64,000 bases of DNA from Helicoverpa zea (GCF_022581195.2 NC_061455.1:12356189-12420188); one strand, 5' to 3'. Counted from the stretch's first letter, positions 21,916 to 37,400 are shown. Made by a program: numbers and translations. Notes: generated from the sequence alone by a model not told the origin.

Positions 21916-24900
21916 AAGAACATGCTACACACGCTTACTCCACCGCTCCACATTATAGCTCATTGTTGTGAGGACTGTTGGTCTGAGGGTCGGTTGAGTC
22001 ATCTTTCACATGATCGGTAAAAGACTATTACTTAATTATAAATGGTTACCAATGATATTGCGGTCGATTGGGTGATGTTTTCATTACTATGATCAATATT
22101 GACACAGTACACTTCTTTCCTAATGACCTAATATTCATACCAAGACATACCTACACGAGTCGTATATATTTATAACAAAGCCGAACAAAATAAATACAGT
22201 AAACTTCTAACTTATCAATTCCCAATAAAAAATTCAATTGGTGAAGTTATTTTTAGTATTTCTCACACTGTTATAATCAAAACATAACAAAACGTACCAC
22301 TGCAACAAAACAGCACAACAATTAGCCGTCTTCCCAACCAGGTACAAAACTAAAGGGCAAGAGTTCACAAACAATGCACGGCTACACGTACAAACGTACA
22401 ACAGTAACGTCTGTCCCTAAACATTGTTCCGAATATTAGAATCGGGTGGGTGGGTCATTAAATTCAGATTTATAAGCGAACACCCGGATATCTCTCCCGT
22501 GCGACTGTGCTAATGACCACGTAAATTGAGATAATTTCACAGCGGACTTGATAATAAGGCTGCGGACATACGCACCAAGTTTGGTGTGTTGCAGTTAAGT
22601 GGGATTAGGGTTATGTATGTGCTGCAAGATATTTCTTTTTGTGTATTGAAATATGTATGGTCTACTTTTTATCTTAGTTTTTTTGTCTAGAGTTAGACTT
22701 TGGGACGCTGTTATTTTTTGGGATGATACATACCTATACCTATTTTTAAACCATTTTACTTATTTATTTATTGACTACGTCATATAAATATAAGTTAAAT
22801 ATTTCTCGTGTTTTCTATATTTCTTTATTTCGTATGTTTCTTTACAAGACGTTTACCTTTCAAAATACGTTGTAAATTCAACGTGTAAAATTACCTGTAT
22901 TTTGATAACCCTTTAAATATTCCCACAACCATACCTTTCTACTTAAAGACTTAACAGACTAGGAATGACCCTCAAAATAAATCTCTCGAGCACAATCCCC
23001 GTATTAATTTGGAAACATATTCATATGTCTCTGAGGATTAAGTTAGCCGAGATTCTTAAGCACAGGTCAAAAGTATTTTAGATATTCCCTTACCTGCTCT
23101 CCCTCGAATAAATTACTTCGAAAAGGGTCAGGATCAGAATTTGTATAGCGTTTGTTTTTATTAATCAACTATTAATTTTCAAGAAATATTAACATGGAGA
23201 TAAAAGGCTCATATTTTTTTGTAACTGAAGAAACATAATTGATTACATATTTACATTATCGAGGTATCAAGCCAGTATTAACAAAAACAAGTAAAATATC
23301 AAACAAAATACATTTCAAGTATAAAATCCGCTATAATAGCCAAATAGCCGGCTAATTGCACATCGGCTTCAAGTGGCTACAAAATAATTCTGTTTCACTT
23401 TCGTAACAAGTACTTGTATGCCCAATAATAACATTCGGTTTTCATTTAAATCACCTGAAACGCTTCGGTACTTGACTGAGCTAATTAGACAGTGAATACT
23501 GAAAATCTGTTTCAAGTGGCTTTTGTGAGCTTCGGACCGAAACTTCCATGGTAATATTTTAAGCCTGTGACTATACAAAATGATCGGCGATGGCATTATA
23601 TATTTTTGTAATACCTATATCGAAATTTTGCTTGTATTTTTGAAGTTTTTTCATCGTATTTTTTTCAGATATGGGTAACGTCGTTCACCTCACATTAGGC
23701 TTAGCGATAGATACATAAAGAAATTTATTCATTGACTCGATATGACATTTAAGAATGTTGTTAGAATTCTATAGTTACCTAATCATAATGTTTGTATACA
23801 GTTACACATAGGCTAGATAGATTAAAACTCCGTATAGGGCCAGATACAACGTTTTCTAAACTCACACTGTTCAAAAATGTTTAGCACAGCATAGCTCAGT
23901 CTGGAAGACTCCCCATTTTCATTTATAAAGCTACTTTAATCCGTTGGCTCATCGTGTTAGCCGCATAGCCGTGTCCGTCCCGATCCCGTGCCGTACCCGT
24001 GCAGTTGCCGTACCGTTCTCATGCCGCAATGCTCCTCATTAAGCACTAATGCAGCACTATAGCTGTAGCCCTTAACGCCGCGATAAATAAACTAATTATA
24101 CGCTCAATGGCCACCAATTTGTACTGTGATTGATTGGTTATTATTATATACCTATGCGGTTAGTTATGTAAGTTCACGCTGTTTTCACTTGGTTTGTCTA
24201 AATGCGGTTTGAACTGGTATTATGTAAAACCACAGATATTAGGTTCACACTATTGATTACTAAAATATAGACATACGAACTAACCAAAGTATGCTGTATC
24301 AAAATGAGTAAGGAAGAATAAAGTACTTTTCCTTCATTTTTTTATAACAAAAAAATAATATACAAATGGTAAAGTAACATTTAATAATAATCAAAAACAT
24401 GTTCATATGAAAGGCCAATTTATTCCTTAATGTAAAGACTTCTCTCGTATAGATAACTCATTAATGTCTTTAATTAAGGGTCCCACTATTATGAAGGCCA
24501 AGAAACTAGGTTTATCAATACAAGTTTCAAGTACTTAAAGTTATTGGACCTAAACATTGCTAGAATTTACTAAGTTCATGAATCTGACTTAAGATTCCAC
24601 TGGGAGAGCGTGATTCAAATACATATTTGATCTTATCAATAAGTGATATAGGATTAAGATGATTGTTTGAAGCTGTCGTTGCTCTTTTCTTGAGTTTGGC
24701 ACATGTGTTACATATTAAAGTATAAGTTATCATAAGTTAATATGTATTGTAGTCAGCTTATTGGAATTAATTAGTTCATTTTCTGAAAAAGACTCATTTA
24801 CGCCTTGTCCCTATCTCTATTAGCTGTGCCCCGCGTTTCCACTCGAATTCTACAGAACGTAGAAAAAACATCACGCACTTGGATATAAAGTAGACTTTGT

Positions 24901-27059
24901 TTTGTCTTATAAGCTTCATGGTAAGAATTTCATGTAAATCCGATCAATCATTATACAGTCTCTATAAAGGCCTCAAACTGTAATCTCTTTTCATAAAACA
25001 TATTCTTATAGTACCACTATCACTACACTATAATACACTACAGACCACCAAAAACTGCACACTACAACTACGCACACGAAAACTTTTCCTCACCTTGTAC
25101 ATAGAAGTCCCTAATCAATCATTACAACATATTGTTTGCTTGCAAGGGATAACGTTGCGATCTAACGTGAATTTATGAGGGGTACCAATATTATTGATAG
25201 GTTTCATGCAACATTACCGGCTTGATTGGTAGCTGTTCTCGTTTTATTTTTCCCGAAATGGAAATTGATCGGCCCTGCATAAAATGAGAGCTGGAATTTT
25301 GAGGTGGTTTTTTGTGGCTTTTAGTATAAGGCTTGTTGTAGTGTTTTCTTTGGTTCGGCTTTGTGATAGTCTAGTCTTACAGAATAAAAGGTAAGTTCGG
25401 GCTAATTCGTTTGTGTGTGTCGTTTCGTTTACATGGTAAATGCTGAAGTGTATCCTAAAACTAAAGGTTATAATGATAGAGTTAAATAATACCCATGAGT
25501 GATGTAAGTAAGTCTATCAAAGATTGGAATGTACTTGGGAATATTATTTTCCCATTCCATTATTATCCGAAAAAGTTTGAAAGCTTCTGAATTAAAACTA
25601 CAGGTGACGGAGCAAACCACTCAGTTTTTACGACCATCAAAATTTTTATGTGTCGTAAAAGTATTTTATTAACTCCACCCATTGAAGACTTACCAAAAAC
25701 TTCCACTATTTTATCATTTTATGAAAAAAAAGTTCTTCATCGCCTCTGTCTAACTACGTAATGAACTCAAAAATTGCTGTACACATTGTTATGCAATTTA
25801 AATAATAGGCTGTAGGTAGTTATTGAAGAAGAGGGTGTAAGAACACACTTTTTACCCTACCAGTTCACTAGTTTACATAGTTACACAAGAAAGGACCCTT
25901 CTCTTAAAACGGTGTCAACACAGGCCTCCAAAACTCAGTTTCTCCATAACTTCATTATAAAATTCTGTAGGCAGCTTAAGGCCGTTGGAGCGAAAATTTC
26001 AATGTTCAGTTGATTCCATTAATTAGGCATGCTATGCGCCATCGAGCTATGTTGAATAGCCAATTACATTGATAATTGGAGGTCGCGCAGGTGTCTTCGG
26101 GACAAAGACGGTGGTACTGTGGTGCAAGTAATGAGAGGAAGGGTTGAAGTGCTTTGATAGTGGGAATTTCTGAGTACTGGTGTTTAAAGCTTTTTGGATT
26201 TGTTGAAGTTGGTTTGTTGTCAAGTTGGAATTGTGTATTCTTTATGTCGGGCTAAAATCAGAATTGTTGTACTTAATTTATTAATTCCACTTTAAAACTG
26301 CATATTGTCCCTTCTGGTGCATAAAAGTCGCTGTATGCGGAAAATAATGTTATCATGATCTTAATAAATTATGTGATTTTTTTTCAATTATAAAAAGTAT
26401 TTTGAATAAGATAGATACTTTGTATTTGACTTGAAAGAAGTTAGATAAAAATTCAAACTGTTTGTCCAGAGTTGCCAAAAGCTTAAAACTTAACACAAAC
26501 ATTTTACAGTGACGAATTCCCCGACTTTGATTCTATTTAGTTCACGTTGAAGTTATAGAGCTTGTTTACGGCTAGAGGGCGCCACTGAACTATAGTTATT
26601 ACGTGCTAAAACACTACACTTGAGACTATCTAGGTTAGCACAGTCTTTCTCGAAACAAGTAGACCATCAAGCTAGTTAAATTTGTACTACTTGAAACTTG
26701 AAGTTGTGCAGTCATTTTGTTATAAGTATGCAGTAAACATTAGGTAGTTTCGGAGTTTAAGTGTCGGTGTTAATATTTATTTTAAAGCTTTGGTTTTAGT
26801 TTGGAAGTTTATGAAATATGGATGACCTTGTGGTTATATGATTAGGTATATCAATTTGAGGTAGTTTAATTGTGGTGATATCTTTGCTTAGTTAAAGTAT
26901 TTATGTATATAAATAAGTTGTCCCTGTCATTGTAGCAAAATTACTTATTAGACGACAAAGTTAACTATTCAAATGCATAATTAAACTTGCGACCGCAAAA
27001 AAAATTCACCACTTTTTACACAGCCCATTTAAACTTGAACATAACATAACACAAATACA
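21916..27059. other. Intronic DNA, no gene seen
   Basis: AT-rich with a few moderately GC-rich stretches (about 22320-22510, 23940-24085). Open frames are short (75 codons or fewer) and motif-free. I found no repeat with defined boundaries. Confidence 0.5.
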
Positions 27060-27826
27060 CTGAGTGGCAGTATTAATCGGAACAAACCGGTTCTTGCCGA
27101 CAGGTGCACCGCAGGCGTGTCACTGCCAGGCAGTGTACGACACAGTGTCATACCCATGCGATACAAACGAGGACTCGGTGTAAGAAAAGAGTGCTAAGGA
27201 TTCTGTGATTGGCTTCTGAGTGTAGTGGGTTTGATTCCCGTTTGATACAAGTTATTAGTTACGTCAATCGTCATAGCGACTTTGTTCTACGAGAATTCTT
27301 TTTTGTTTATATAAAAAAAAAAAGGCTGAGTGGCAGTATTAATCGGAACAAACCGGTTCTTGCCGACAGGTGCACCGCAGGCGTGTCACTGCCAGGCAGT
27401 GTACGACACAGTGTCATACCCATGCGATACAAACGAGGACTCGGTGTAAGAAAAGAGTGCTAAGGATTCTGTGATTGGCTTCTGAGTGTAGTGGGTTTGA
27501 TTCCCGTTTGATACATGCTGGTAAGTTGTGTCAATCGTCATAGCGACTCCATTGTGAGAAGATTTTCTGTTGTTTATATAGCATACATACACTGAGTGGC
27601 AGTATTAATCAGAACAAACCGGTTCTTGCCGACAGGTGCACCGCAGGCGTGTCATTGCCAGGCAGTGTACGACACAGTGTCATACCCATGCGATACAAAC
27701 GAGGACACGGTGTAAGTAAAGATTGTTGAGGATGCTGTAAGTGATTCACAGTGTTGTGGATTCGATTCCAGTTTGATACAAGTCGGTTGGTTATGTTAAT
27801 CGTCATATCCACTTGATTTTTGTTAG
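27060..27826 (+). repeat. Three tandem copies of a 266-bp tRNA-like repeat
   Basis: Units begin CTGAGTGGCAGTATTAATC at 27060, 27326 and 27592, exactly 266 bp apart. Units 1 and 2 are almost identical for their first 210 bp; unit 3 is more diverged and shortened. Each has a compact hairpin CACTGCC-A-GGCAGTG and a pol III B-box-like sequence, GGGTTTGATTCCC at 27227-27239 and GGATTCGATTCC in unit 3, so the unit is probably SINE-derived. A-rich or TATATA-rich sequence joins units 1 and 2. Small open frames repeat with the units and are by-products. Local duplication of one SINE is the likely origin. Confidence 0.85.
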
Positions 27827-30800
27827 TGTAACACCTTATTATACCTACATTTGTTGCTAATTGAAATTCTAAAATAAGCTATTTTTCGATTGCATTTGTT
27901 TTACTTTCTCATCTCATCGGTCATATTGATTATAGTTTTAGAGAAGTGTGCTGTAGTTAATGATTACCCAAAAAACTATCTACACAGCAAGAATTCCTGT
28001 GTATTCTTCATAAACTACACTTCGATTACCTGTGAGTTACTCATGGGAAATAAATAGTGTTACTAATCTCATAAGGGGATGATGAAAATGGTTTTATAAT
28101 AACTACAAAAACGTCCCTCATTAAAGGTATTAACTTCATGCGCGGCCGCGTTAAGTTTCCTATTTACACCTCAGATTTTGAATTATCTTTTGTAATAAAA
28201 GGTAGCGAATTAACAATATTATATATAGTGGAGTATTTTATGCTGGCTTTCAATTTTATTGATTCGGAAAAGTAAGTTGCTTCGATGTTTAGGGGGGCTA
28301 AATCTAAAAGAAGACATGTTAAAGTACACAGCACAATTTCACCTTAGTGGGAAAAGTCAATTTTACTTTACCTCAACAATCAATTCAACCATAGGAACAT
28401 AAACACACGTAGATAACTCCACATTAAGGCCACGCATAATTAGATACACAAACAAGCGCAACATTGAAGCCAAATCAATAATTTCTAACCCATAACCCAC
28501 CACCACATTTTTAGTCCCAACCACAAGTACATACTAGGCCCATAGTAAAAGCGTACCATTTAGCGTGAAATTAATTGCATTGCTTCAATTTGGCTCGACC
28601 AGATCAAACCGGTGGAAACCGGCGGGAAGCGGACAACACCAATTATGACTATTAAACTTAACCACTGTATGTCTGTTTCCGACATTTGACGGCCTGCCAT
28701 GTTAATAAATTGCGTCGATATAGAGTAATGTCGGGTTTAGAAGGACTTTAAAATTTTGGGCTCAATTCGTAGTGACATCATGGAGTGCAAGTTAATAATA
28801 TGCAGCCCTCTTTTTGTGCAAGTTAAGTGATAGCCCAGACTCAAGACTAACATCTTAATGATAACATCAAACAATCGTTTGCTTATATCGAACTCGAAAC
28901 ATGCATATTAAAAATGAACAAAAGTAGACCTACAAAATTTTCCTTGCAGCGTAGTTGTTCGGCTCTGCCCTTAAATATCTTCACGCCTCAAAATAGAACT
29001 AATGTTTTTAAAGAACCCAATTATCGGCCGAAACAATATTCTGAGTCACTGGTCTCATTCACTTCAATGGATTGAGTAATATCCTTTGAAGAACTAATGC
29101 TACAAGTTCGAGACACTGAACTGAGATGCAAGGACGGACAAACGTTACGTTTCTCCATTCGGATGATAAAAGGCTGAGCTACTGACTCATTAGTTCAAGA
29201 TGTTCCCAAACTATCGGGCCGCAACTTGAAAGTCAACAAGAATGTCTGCCAAAGCCAGGGGCGGGGCTTGTGTAGGATATACTTAGAGTTCAGTTTTGTC
29301 ATTAAATTGAAGGTCTCGGGAAATCCCTTAGTGTACCCGAGAGTTTTGGAGTTGAACAAAGTGGAATTTTTAATGTTTTATGTGACTTTCATGTTCTTTA
29401 ACGTTCTTTTTTTTTTGTTGAAAGTATATGTTGTTGTTTTTATTTTGTATAGATAGGACTATATTACCTTAAACTTTTTTAGCAATCTATTTTCGGAACA
29501 CCAAAATATTAGCTCCATATTTTTATATAACCCGAATACTGACCCCAATTCAACCGGCAGAACAAAATACAAACACCCAAAACAGACCTCATCACATCAG
29601 CATTGATAAATATCTCGACAAAATCACGAACAAACCGCCCATTAACTTATCACCCACTTTTAACCACTCCACTTAATGCGCGAAGCTTAAACAGATATTT
29701 TCTGCGGCGCGGTGATTAACTGTCATCGTTCCGTTTCGGAGCAATTTTCATTAAGCCATCATTAGGCAAGAAAGTTTGGAGTGTGCCTCTTATCCCATTG
29801 GTTGGGTTCAGCCCTTGTTGATTAGTTGGCTCGCTGTTATGGATAGCTGGTTATGAAATGGTTCTACTGTTTAAAGGGCGGCTTATATCACGGATTGTAT
29901 GTAGCTTTCTATTAGCTTTATGTTAGTGTGACGCAATAGCATCTAGTAAGTAGTTCGTTAGATATTATTTATAAATAATCGGGACTTAAACGCGATCCTG
30001 TATATAAAGGTACGATAACTTTATATTTTCAGAAGACAGTGGCGGCGTCTATGGGAAAACCATTAGAATTTTTTTGAGCGCATTCAAAGATGTTGAAAAT
30101 GATGGTATTGGAAATACAACACTTTTACATAATGTAATAAATAAAACATAAGTGAATTCGTACATAGGTTTAGTACGAATCTTCACTATTCAAAGACTAG
30201 TCTCTGTGGTACTCAAACGAACGTTTACGTAGCCACGTGACGGGGCGTAGCGCCGTCCGTCAATGTTGTGCTCTGTTTGTGAACGAGTAATTTATAGTTT
30301 GTTTTGATACAACCCTAAAAGGAAACTGGTTGTATTTGTGTATAAACAGATGCTGGCTGAATTAGTTTATTAGTAGTAAGAAAGTTTTGAAAATACTTAC
30401 CTGTCGTCTGATTTTTGCAGAATTAAAAAATATGAGTCTGAAAATCAAGAATCCTCTAAGTGTACTTGAATTTACGACCAATATTAGGGCTTAGAAATTG
30501 TTCTAAAGAACATAGGGCATTGTGTTATAGCGTAGAGTGATGTATTTAGGAGATATTGCAACATTATTTTATTTGTTTGTTATTTAATTTCCTTTCTAAA
30601 CGGACTGTTTTGGCTATGTCTCCATAAGTTATTTAGAAAATAATGAAAATATCACTTGCAAAGATATAACTACTACTTGACTTGCTGCCCTCTTTTTAGA
30701 ACTCTGACCCCATTACAGTAAATAGCCGAAAAACGTACTGAATATAGACATTCCTTTAAGGTCAATCGTGTAACACGGTGTTATTAAACCATTAGGGATG

Positions 30801-31055
30801 ACCCTACATTCTCTCGTCAGTCGGAACTTTTATCACTAATTCAAAAGGAAGATCGATAAGTAATGGGCGGCGCTCCTCAATAATAGATCGTCTTGTATGA
30901 CCTTTATCAAAGTTGGACGGCTAAGTGGCCGGAATGTGAACTATAAATAACTTTGAAAGATGGTTGCATTGAAACTTTCAACTGATTTGTTGAAATGTGG
31001 ATCATGGAAGGTAGCTATTGGTATTATCAAGTATGCAAGTTTTTGTTATAGTAAT
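27827..31055. other. Intronic DNA, no gene seen
   Basis: AT-rich with no supported frame (longest about 76 codons). A short CpG-rich patch at 30225-30265 contains CCACGTGACGGGGCG. No other structure was found. Confidence 0.5.
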
Positions 31056-31440
31056 ATATCATGTAACTGCCTCGTTGGTCTAGCTGTCGCAAGTGCGGCT
31101 GCTGAGCGCGAGGTCTCGGGTTCGATTCCCGAGTCGGGCCGAAATCGCTTTGTGGGTTTTAGAAGACTTTCACATAGCAGCCCGGAGCCTGGAAGGTGGT
31201 GATTGATACACCCGTGCATCGGAGAGCACGTAAATGTCGGTCCTGCGCCTGATCTCTTTCCGGTCGTGTCGGATTGCCGTCCTATCGGGCTATGAGAGTG
31301 AAGGAATAGGGAGTGCACCCGTGTCTGCGCAAATGCTTGTGCACTATAATATGTCCTGCGTAGTTGGCTAATCTCCTTACATGAGAACAGCCGCCGTAGC
31401 CGATCGGCTAGGAGGACATCATCATCATCATATCATGTAA
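31056..31440 (+). mobile_element. tRNA-derived SINE with 11-bp target duplication (family A, full form)
   Basis: The element is 31067-31429, flanked by exact ATATCATGTAA (31056-31066 and 31430-31440). It starts CTGCCTCGTTGGTCTAGCTG (A-box region), has the B box GGTTCGATTCC at 31119-31129, and ends in an ATC-repeat tail. The sequence just before the tail, GCCGTAGCCGATCGGCTAGG, can form a short hairpin. A second copy, 49 bp shorter, lies at 43318-43634. The open frames of 80-90 codons across it are incidental. The exact duplication and high similarity to the second copy suggest recent activity. Confidence 0.92.
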
Positions 31441-34400
31441 ATGTCCAAATGACCATAAAACATAGTTAATATTTTTTGTGTGGTTCCAACCTTTCAATTT
31501 CCTCTCCTCACTAAAACCGGGTTTCTTAAAACAATTTTCCTTTAATCACAACGCGAACATACCGCGTGGCTAAAACCTAATCCCGGTACAAATGAACGTA
31601 CCCACAGTCACAAATGAAGCAATTATAAAGCTAAGAACACGAGATAGAGGCGTATCGAACCGTTAAACAATCAATGGTCGTATTAAACGCGGGTTCCGAC
31701 CGGAATTGGTGATTATCGCCCGATGCTTGCGGCGACTTTGCTATCGAGTTTGTAGGGGTTTCATATTGAGTAGGCATAAGTTTGTATTTTTTTTTGTTTG
31801 AAAAATTAACAGTAAATTTAATTTAAAAAAAATCATAATTCTTGTTGCAATTTTAAAAAGTTTACGTGAAAGATCTTCAAAAATGTAGCTAGAAAAAATA
31901 TGTTCGAAAAATAATTGGAACATTATTTATGCAAAGCCTCCACTTATTCGTCCTCAGTCTTACAGTGTCAAACAAGGAAATTCGTAAATAGGTCAAACGA
32001 TGTAAAACAAAAAATTGTCGGTCAACAAGGTAAATTGTTTCAAATTATTAAGGCTGAGTACTTATATACTTAATTCACGAGGAAATTACACTTCCTTTTA
32101 AAAGTTTAGCAGATGGTGGGGACATCTAATTATAGATCTTTTGACATATTTTTATCTAATCTTGAGTTGAATATCTTTAATATATTATTTTCTTGAATAT
32201 ACCTATTTTATGTATAATTATTGTAGTAACAGTAGACTGAATTAGTATTAATCGTATATGCATTGTAAATCATAACTTAAGTCAGCAAAATCTAGTCTAG
32301 TTGCGTTGGACACCTAGGTGATTTTATGTGATTTTAAAATCTCAATACAGTCATTTTGTATTGTGAATATTTATATGGTAATATATGCTGTGGGTGAGCC
32401 TAATAAATAAATAAAATAACTGACGAAAAAGATTATGTAGGTACTGTATATCCCTGCTCACTCTTTGAAGAATATAGCTTTAAAGCTATGGTAGGTTTAA
32501 TACCTATGTTATAATTACAACTGTCATTTCGCATAGAAATTGATATGTCGTCAGCAAGTTAATGACAGAGATGTGTATGTTTTCATAATTATCAGTCTAT
32601 TCATACAACTTTATTACATTTAACGTTGTAAACAAATTAATTATAAGGTTCTTGACATTTAAAACACGAGCAAATGTGAATAACAAAATAAATAAATATT
32701 TTTTCTTCCAGTCAGTAGATTCTAAAAATTTAAAAGTAAAATCTGAAAGGCTATCACTATAATTTTTGTTGCTAATTTTCGCCGAGAAATCATAACGAAA
32801 AAAAAAAGCTTTTGAAATTCGGATCAGCCTTATAGAGTTTCTTTTACACAAAACCTAACTTTCTTTTTAATTTAACGTCAATAATTTTAATTCAACAAAC
32901 TTCATTAAATAGATATGAATACCTTCGGTTAAAGTTTCGAACTTAATTGTTGAAAACTGTTCAAACTTATACAAAATTAAATGGTTTTGTGTAATCAAAA
33001 TCAATTGTGACAAGTTCAAACTTTTTACTTGATTAGCCATGTTTGGTATTGATAAAAAGAATTTCTATTGTTTTTTGTTTACATTACATACGAAAGAAAA
33101 TGTTAAATACGTACTACAGATTTTGTTTATGAACAAAGAATTTAGTATAGTTATACGCAATAATGCAGAGGTCGTGAAAAAAGTTAAGTAAGATTAATAA
33201 AGTTGTTCAATTAACAATAGATATAAATGATTTTAAAATTAATAGGTATTCGAACTTAACGGCATATGATAAATACCAATAATAATGTTACAGATACCTA
33301 CGCAACCTAAAATTCCTTCGCAAATTGAATTATTTATCAAAACGGGCTGATATTAAAACGATTTTATAGTCTATAAAGTTGGAAATTATTATTTTAATGT
33401 TAATAGCATCAATAAATCCCGTTCATAATGGGTGTGGACGTAACTATGTTGTGAACAAGTGATCGCTTTTCAACACGTTATGTTAAGTTTTTGTAAACGC
33501 ATGAAATCGCTCTGTAAAAAATGAAGATATAGTAAAATGTGAATAACGCGAACATTAAATATAAAGCTGCTGTTTTAGAAGTAATGGGATATTAAGATTT
33601 ATATTTTAATTGAATCTGTCATTGTATACGACCAATTCTATTCACAGCGAAGCTCTTATGTACTCTTTTAATTTACCAAAAAATTTGTTTAGTAATCCTC
33701 ACATGAATTTCTTACATTGTACAAAACCTACACATAAAATAAAAGCGATGCGAACGAAACGACTGCTATCCATTACGCGGCCCGTTCAATGCATATTATA
33801 AATTTAACAGTCATTACGTCATATAATAGTGCTTTATTCGAACTACAAGCTTAGATCAATCCCATGAGAAGCATAAAATAACGTTATAAACCAAACCTTA
33901 CCAACGAATAGTCCGATATTGAAAGGACGCTGAAACTAGAAGTTATTATTCTAGAAATGAAAACCGAGCAACAATAACCCCGTTTTAAAAAATTGGTCCT
34001 TCACGCTAAAGAGATTGCAAAAACGGGTGAAGCCATTTCTAAGAAACTCCTTCGTCAAACTGCGACGGAGAAAAACCCCTTACACAATGATGGAAATTTG
34101 CAAAAACTGTTGCCCTCTTAAGCGTCGTGTCGTGAGTTGCACGTATAACTCACGAATTGGACCCGAGAGCCGTACTCTAACCCAGCTTACCGATACCAAA
34201 ACTAATCGCCGAATAATCGAATACAACACTCGCAACGAAACGATTTTTCATTCGAACAAAATTTAATTGTACTGAAACTATGCAGAGTGGACTGTTATTA
34301 ATACAGTCATAATTGGAGCTATGAAAATTAACACTAATTGGGTGGAAATTGAAGTTCGAAAGAATAAAGCTGTCTATTGGGTTGGAAATTTTACATTCTG

Positions 34401-37400
34401 TTAATTAAATTATTTATATACGAAATGAAATATTTCGCAATATTTTTGAAAATATTTGTGCATTGGAGTCAGTCGTATATGAAATTCCTTTGCAGGGGTT
34501 GATGATTAAACAAATATTTCAAATGAAAAGCACATAATCCATTGAGTTTCAGAATGATATATTAATTCAATACGATGAAAATATATCGTTTGATAAATAT
34601 CTTAATGATGAAAAGAATAATATCGATATGCCCTCATCACTAGTGTCGACAGCTTGCGCGTTTCGTGAGACGTTACCATCAGAGGGAGATTCCCACTTAT
34701 AATTTATTAACAGGTCATAAGTGCTAAAATGTGTACATTCATAAGTCCAGAGGCACGTGGTGGCCCCTCGAATAAATAATTCAATGTATCTGGGTGTTCA
34801 TGTCGACACCCATTCGGTGCTTCGTCTTTCACTTTTCCTTTCTTTCTTCCGTATGAGGAAAATAATTGGGGAAAACTGTTTGGCGGGCTCGGGATATTGT
34901 GTGAATGTTATTTTTTTAGAGCTCTACCTGTTGAAGCCTATTATTGTTATTTAGATGTGTGTAGTCAAGAAATGTTCTGTTAATCGATATTAAAACATTA
35001 ATGTTTTAAGTCAAAACTACTGGACATAAAATCAAATTATGGTGGTTAAATGTAATAACGTGCACGTAAATTCATTTAACAAGGATGGGGTCAAGCCCTT
35101 AATTAAAGTAACATGATTACATATCGTTTTTACATAATGCAGTGGTGACACACGCACGAACCACTCTAATAAAAGTTTCAGGCTTAAGTCCCAAAAACGT
35201 TGAACTAAAAAGCATTAAGAACCCGACCAAATTGAATTGGTACGGAACCTTTCCTTGCTAAGCTATTTATGAGTGGATAACAAGCGGTCGGGTAGCCTGC
35301 CCCTCCCGGACAAAATTATAATTGGGATATAATATGCGGAATATGGGACCCAGAGGATTTTGGACACGAAGGCTATATATTTTTCCGGGTCAATCATTTT
35401 GTCCTACCAAAGACGTATAAATACGATACAAACTAACCTCGATAGATGTAAATATAGATAGTCTTGTTTATATCGAACTATCGACTGATATTATCCGGAA
35501 GACCCAAATATTTGCTCGATAAATTGGCATTTTTGGTCAGAGAGGAAGGCTTTGATGTTAAAATTAATCTAAAGGAAATATTACCCTTTTTAGCTTAACA
35601 TACTAGAAAGTATTCTAAGAGCAAGTTAGCATTCAATCACTGATAAGCTATATCAGCTGCGCGCAGCATAACAAAAGGGGAGCGAATTCTCAGCCGCCCC
35701 TGGGGACGGACTCGAGATGCATTTGAAAACAAACAACACATTCGGAAAGTTTCAGTCGCAAACTTTTATATTTCAAGTTCGGCAGTCTCTCAGTTTCGAC
35801 AGGGTTATTTTGTCGATGGCCACCTCCAAAGTTTCCCGCAAAAGCGTCAACATTTGGTGTCACTTTTCCCTCGGAAGTTACTTTAAAATATTTACGACTC
35901 GAACTTGGCGGTACAAGAAAAATTCGCCGAGTCGTATGGCGAATTTATAGTTTGTCGATGGAGTGCGGAAGTTTCGCATTAGAGTATAATCTATCTTGAC
36001 TCTCTTATTTTTATCGTTGTAGATTTATTTGTGTTTAAAAGTGCAATGATGTAAGATTTCTGGAAGTGAATGAACTTGCTTTGTTTTATGGAGATCCGAT
36101 ACTGTGATGTTGAGTTTGTTTCAAACTTGTAAATTCTTCGTAGGTTAACATCAATACACAGAATTTTCCATAAACAACCCCTGTGAAAAATATATTTAGT
36201 AACTATACTATAAGAATCAATAATGTATCTATATACTAGCGGCTAGACAACAATGGCTAATTAGAAAATAGCATGATCAGGATATTATCAGCAGGGTCCA
36301 AGTGACGAGAGTGTGCCTCAATGATTTCAGGATATTGGACTGACCGGACGGCTTTTAGCAAATAGAAGTGTAACCATTTTTTATAAAATTTTCGTATATA
36401 TCGTAATATCGAAAAATGCTGAAAACACTAAAAAAGATAAGACATTATGAAAAAATATACTTAAGAAGTTAAAAATTGCCATCAAAAGCGAAGGCAAAAT
36501 ATATAGCCCATAAAAAAAGAATGGTGTACCTCGACGACGTAATGATCTCCCGCAGGTGCAAAAGGTGTTGTAATGAAAATCACAAGGAAAACCAATCGCT
36601 ATTAAAACCGTTGGAATCTCATTACTTCCGGCGGTGCGCAGTCGATTTATCTACGTCATGGCGACAGTCACTCCGGCTGACAGTCAACACGGCTCGTAGA
36701 TAATAAAACACGCCACGAACATCACTATCTATCACAGAGTTATTTACCAAAGTCCTTTAAAATATTGTCGAGGTAAGAATTTTGATTATTTTTAGATAAT
36801 TTATGGTTTAGCTAATTTTGAGTTGTGATATTTTATGTACAGTCAATTTTACATTAGCTTTCAATACTGATGGAAATATCGATTTAAAATAATGGAATGG
36901 TGGAATGAAGTGGGCTGCATCTACTTATTTTAGTGTCTTAAGTGATTGGCTTGTCAATCACATCAAAAATATGGTTTTAAGTAATTTTCTTGCTCATTCA
37001 CCTGCAATATTATTATCGTGTAATTAATTTGGAGTTACGAAGACATTCTTATTTATTTTTCATATATTTAATGGCATCATGAATAATAAAATATAAATTA
37101 CGTGTAAAAAAGACATTTTATTAGAAATAAATGTCAGAAAATTTACAGACAAGACGTATGACCCTCAAAGGCAAAAAGACATTAGCGAAGATAGATCTGT
37201 GACACCTGAGTTTATATCTAGACCTCGGCAAGGAGGCGCAATACTCGTATATATAGATTACCTTAAGACTTCATAAACTATAAAGGTAATAAAAACGCAG
37301 GCATAACTCAAGTCCTCCCCACCTTTGCTATAATTTACATTACAAGACTTACGGGGGCTATATTTTTTTTACTTAAAACGCGCCTTCGTACCATAGCTGA

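Noticed and set aside
31067..31135. Functional tRNA gene
   Set aside because: Only A and B box regions are tRNA-like; there is no matching acceptor stem, and the sequence continues into a SINE body with target duplications. The same applies at 14846 and 43318.
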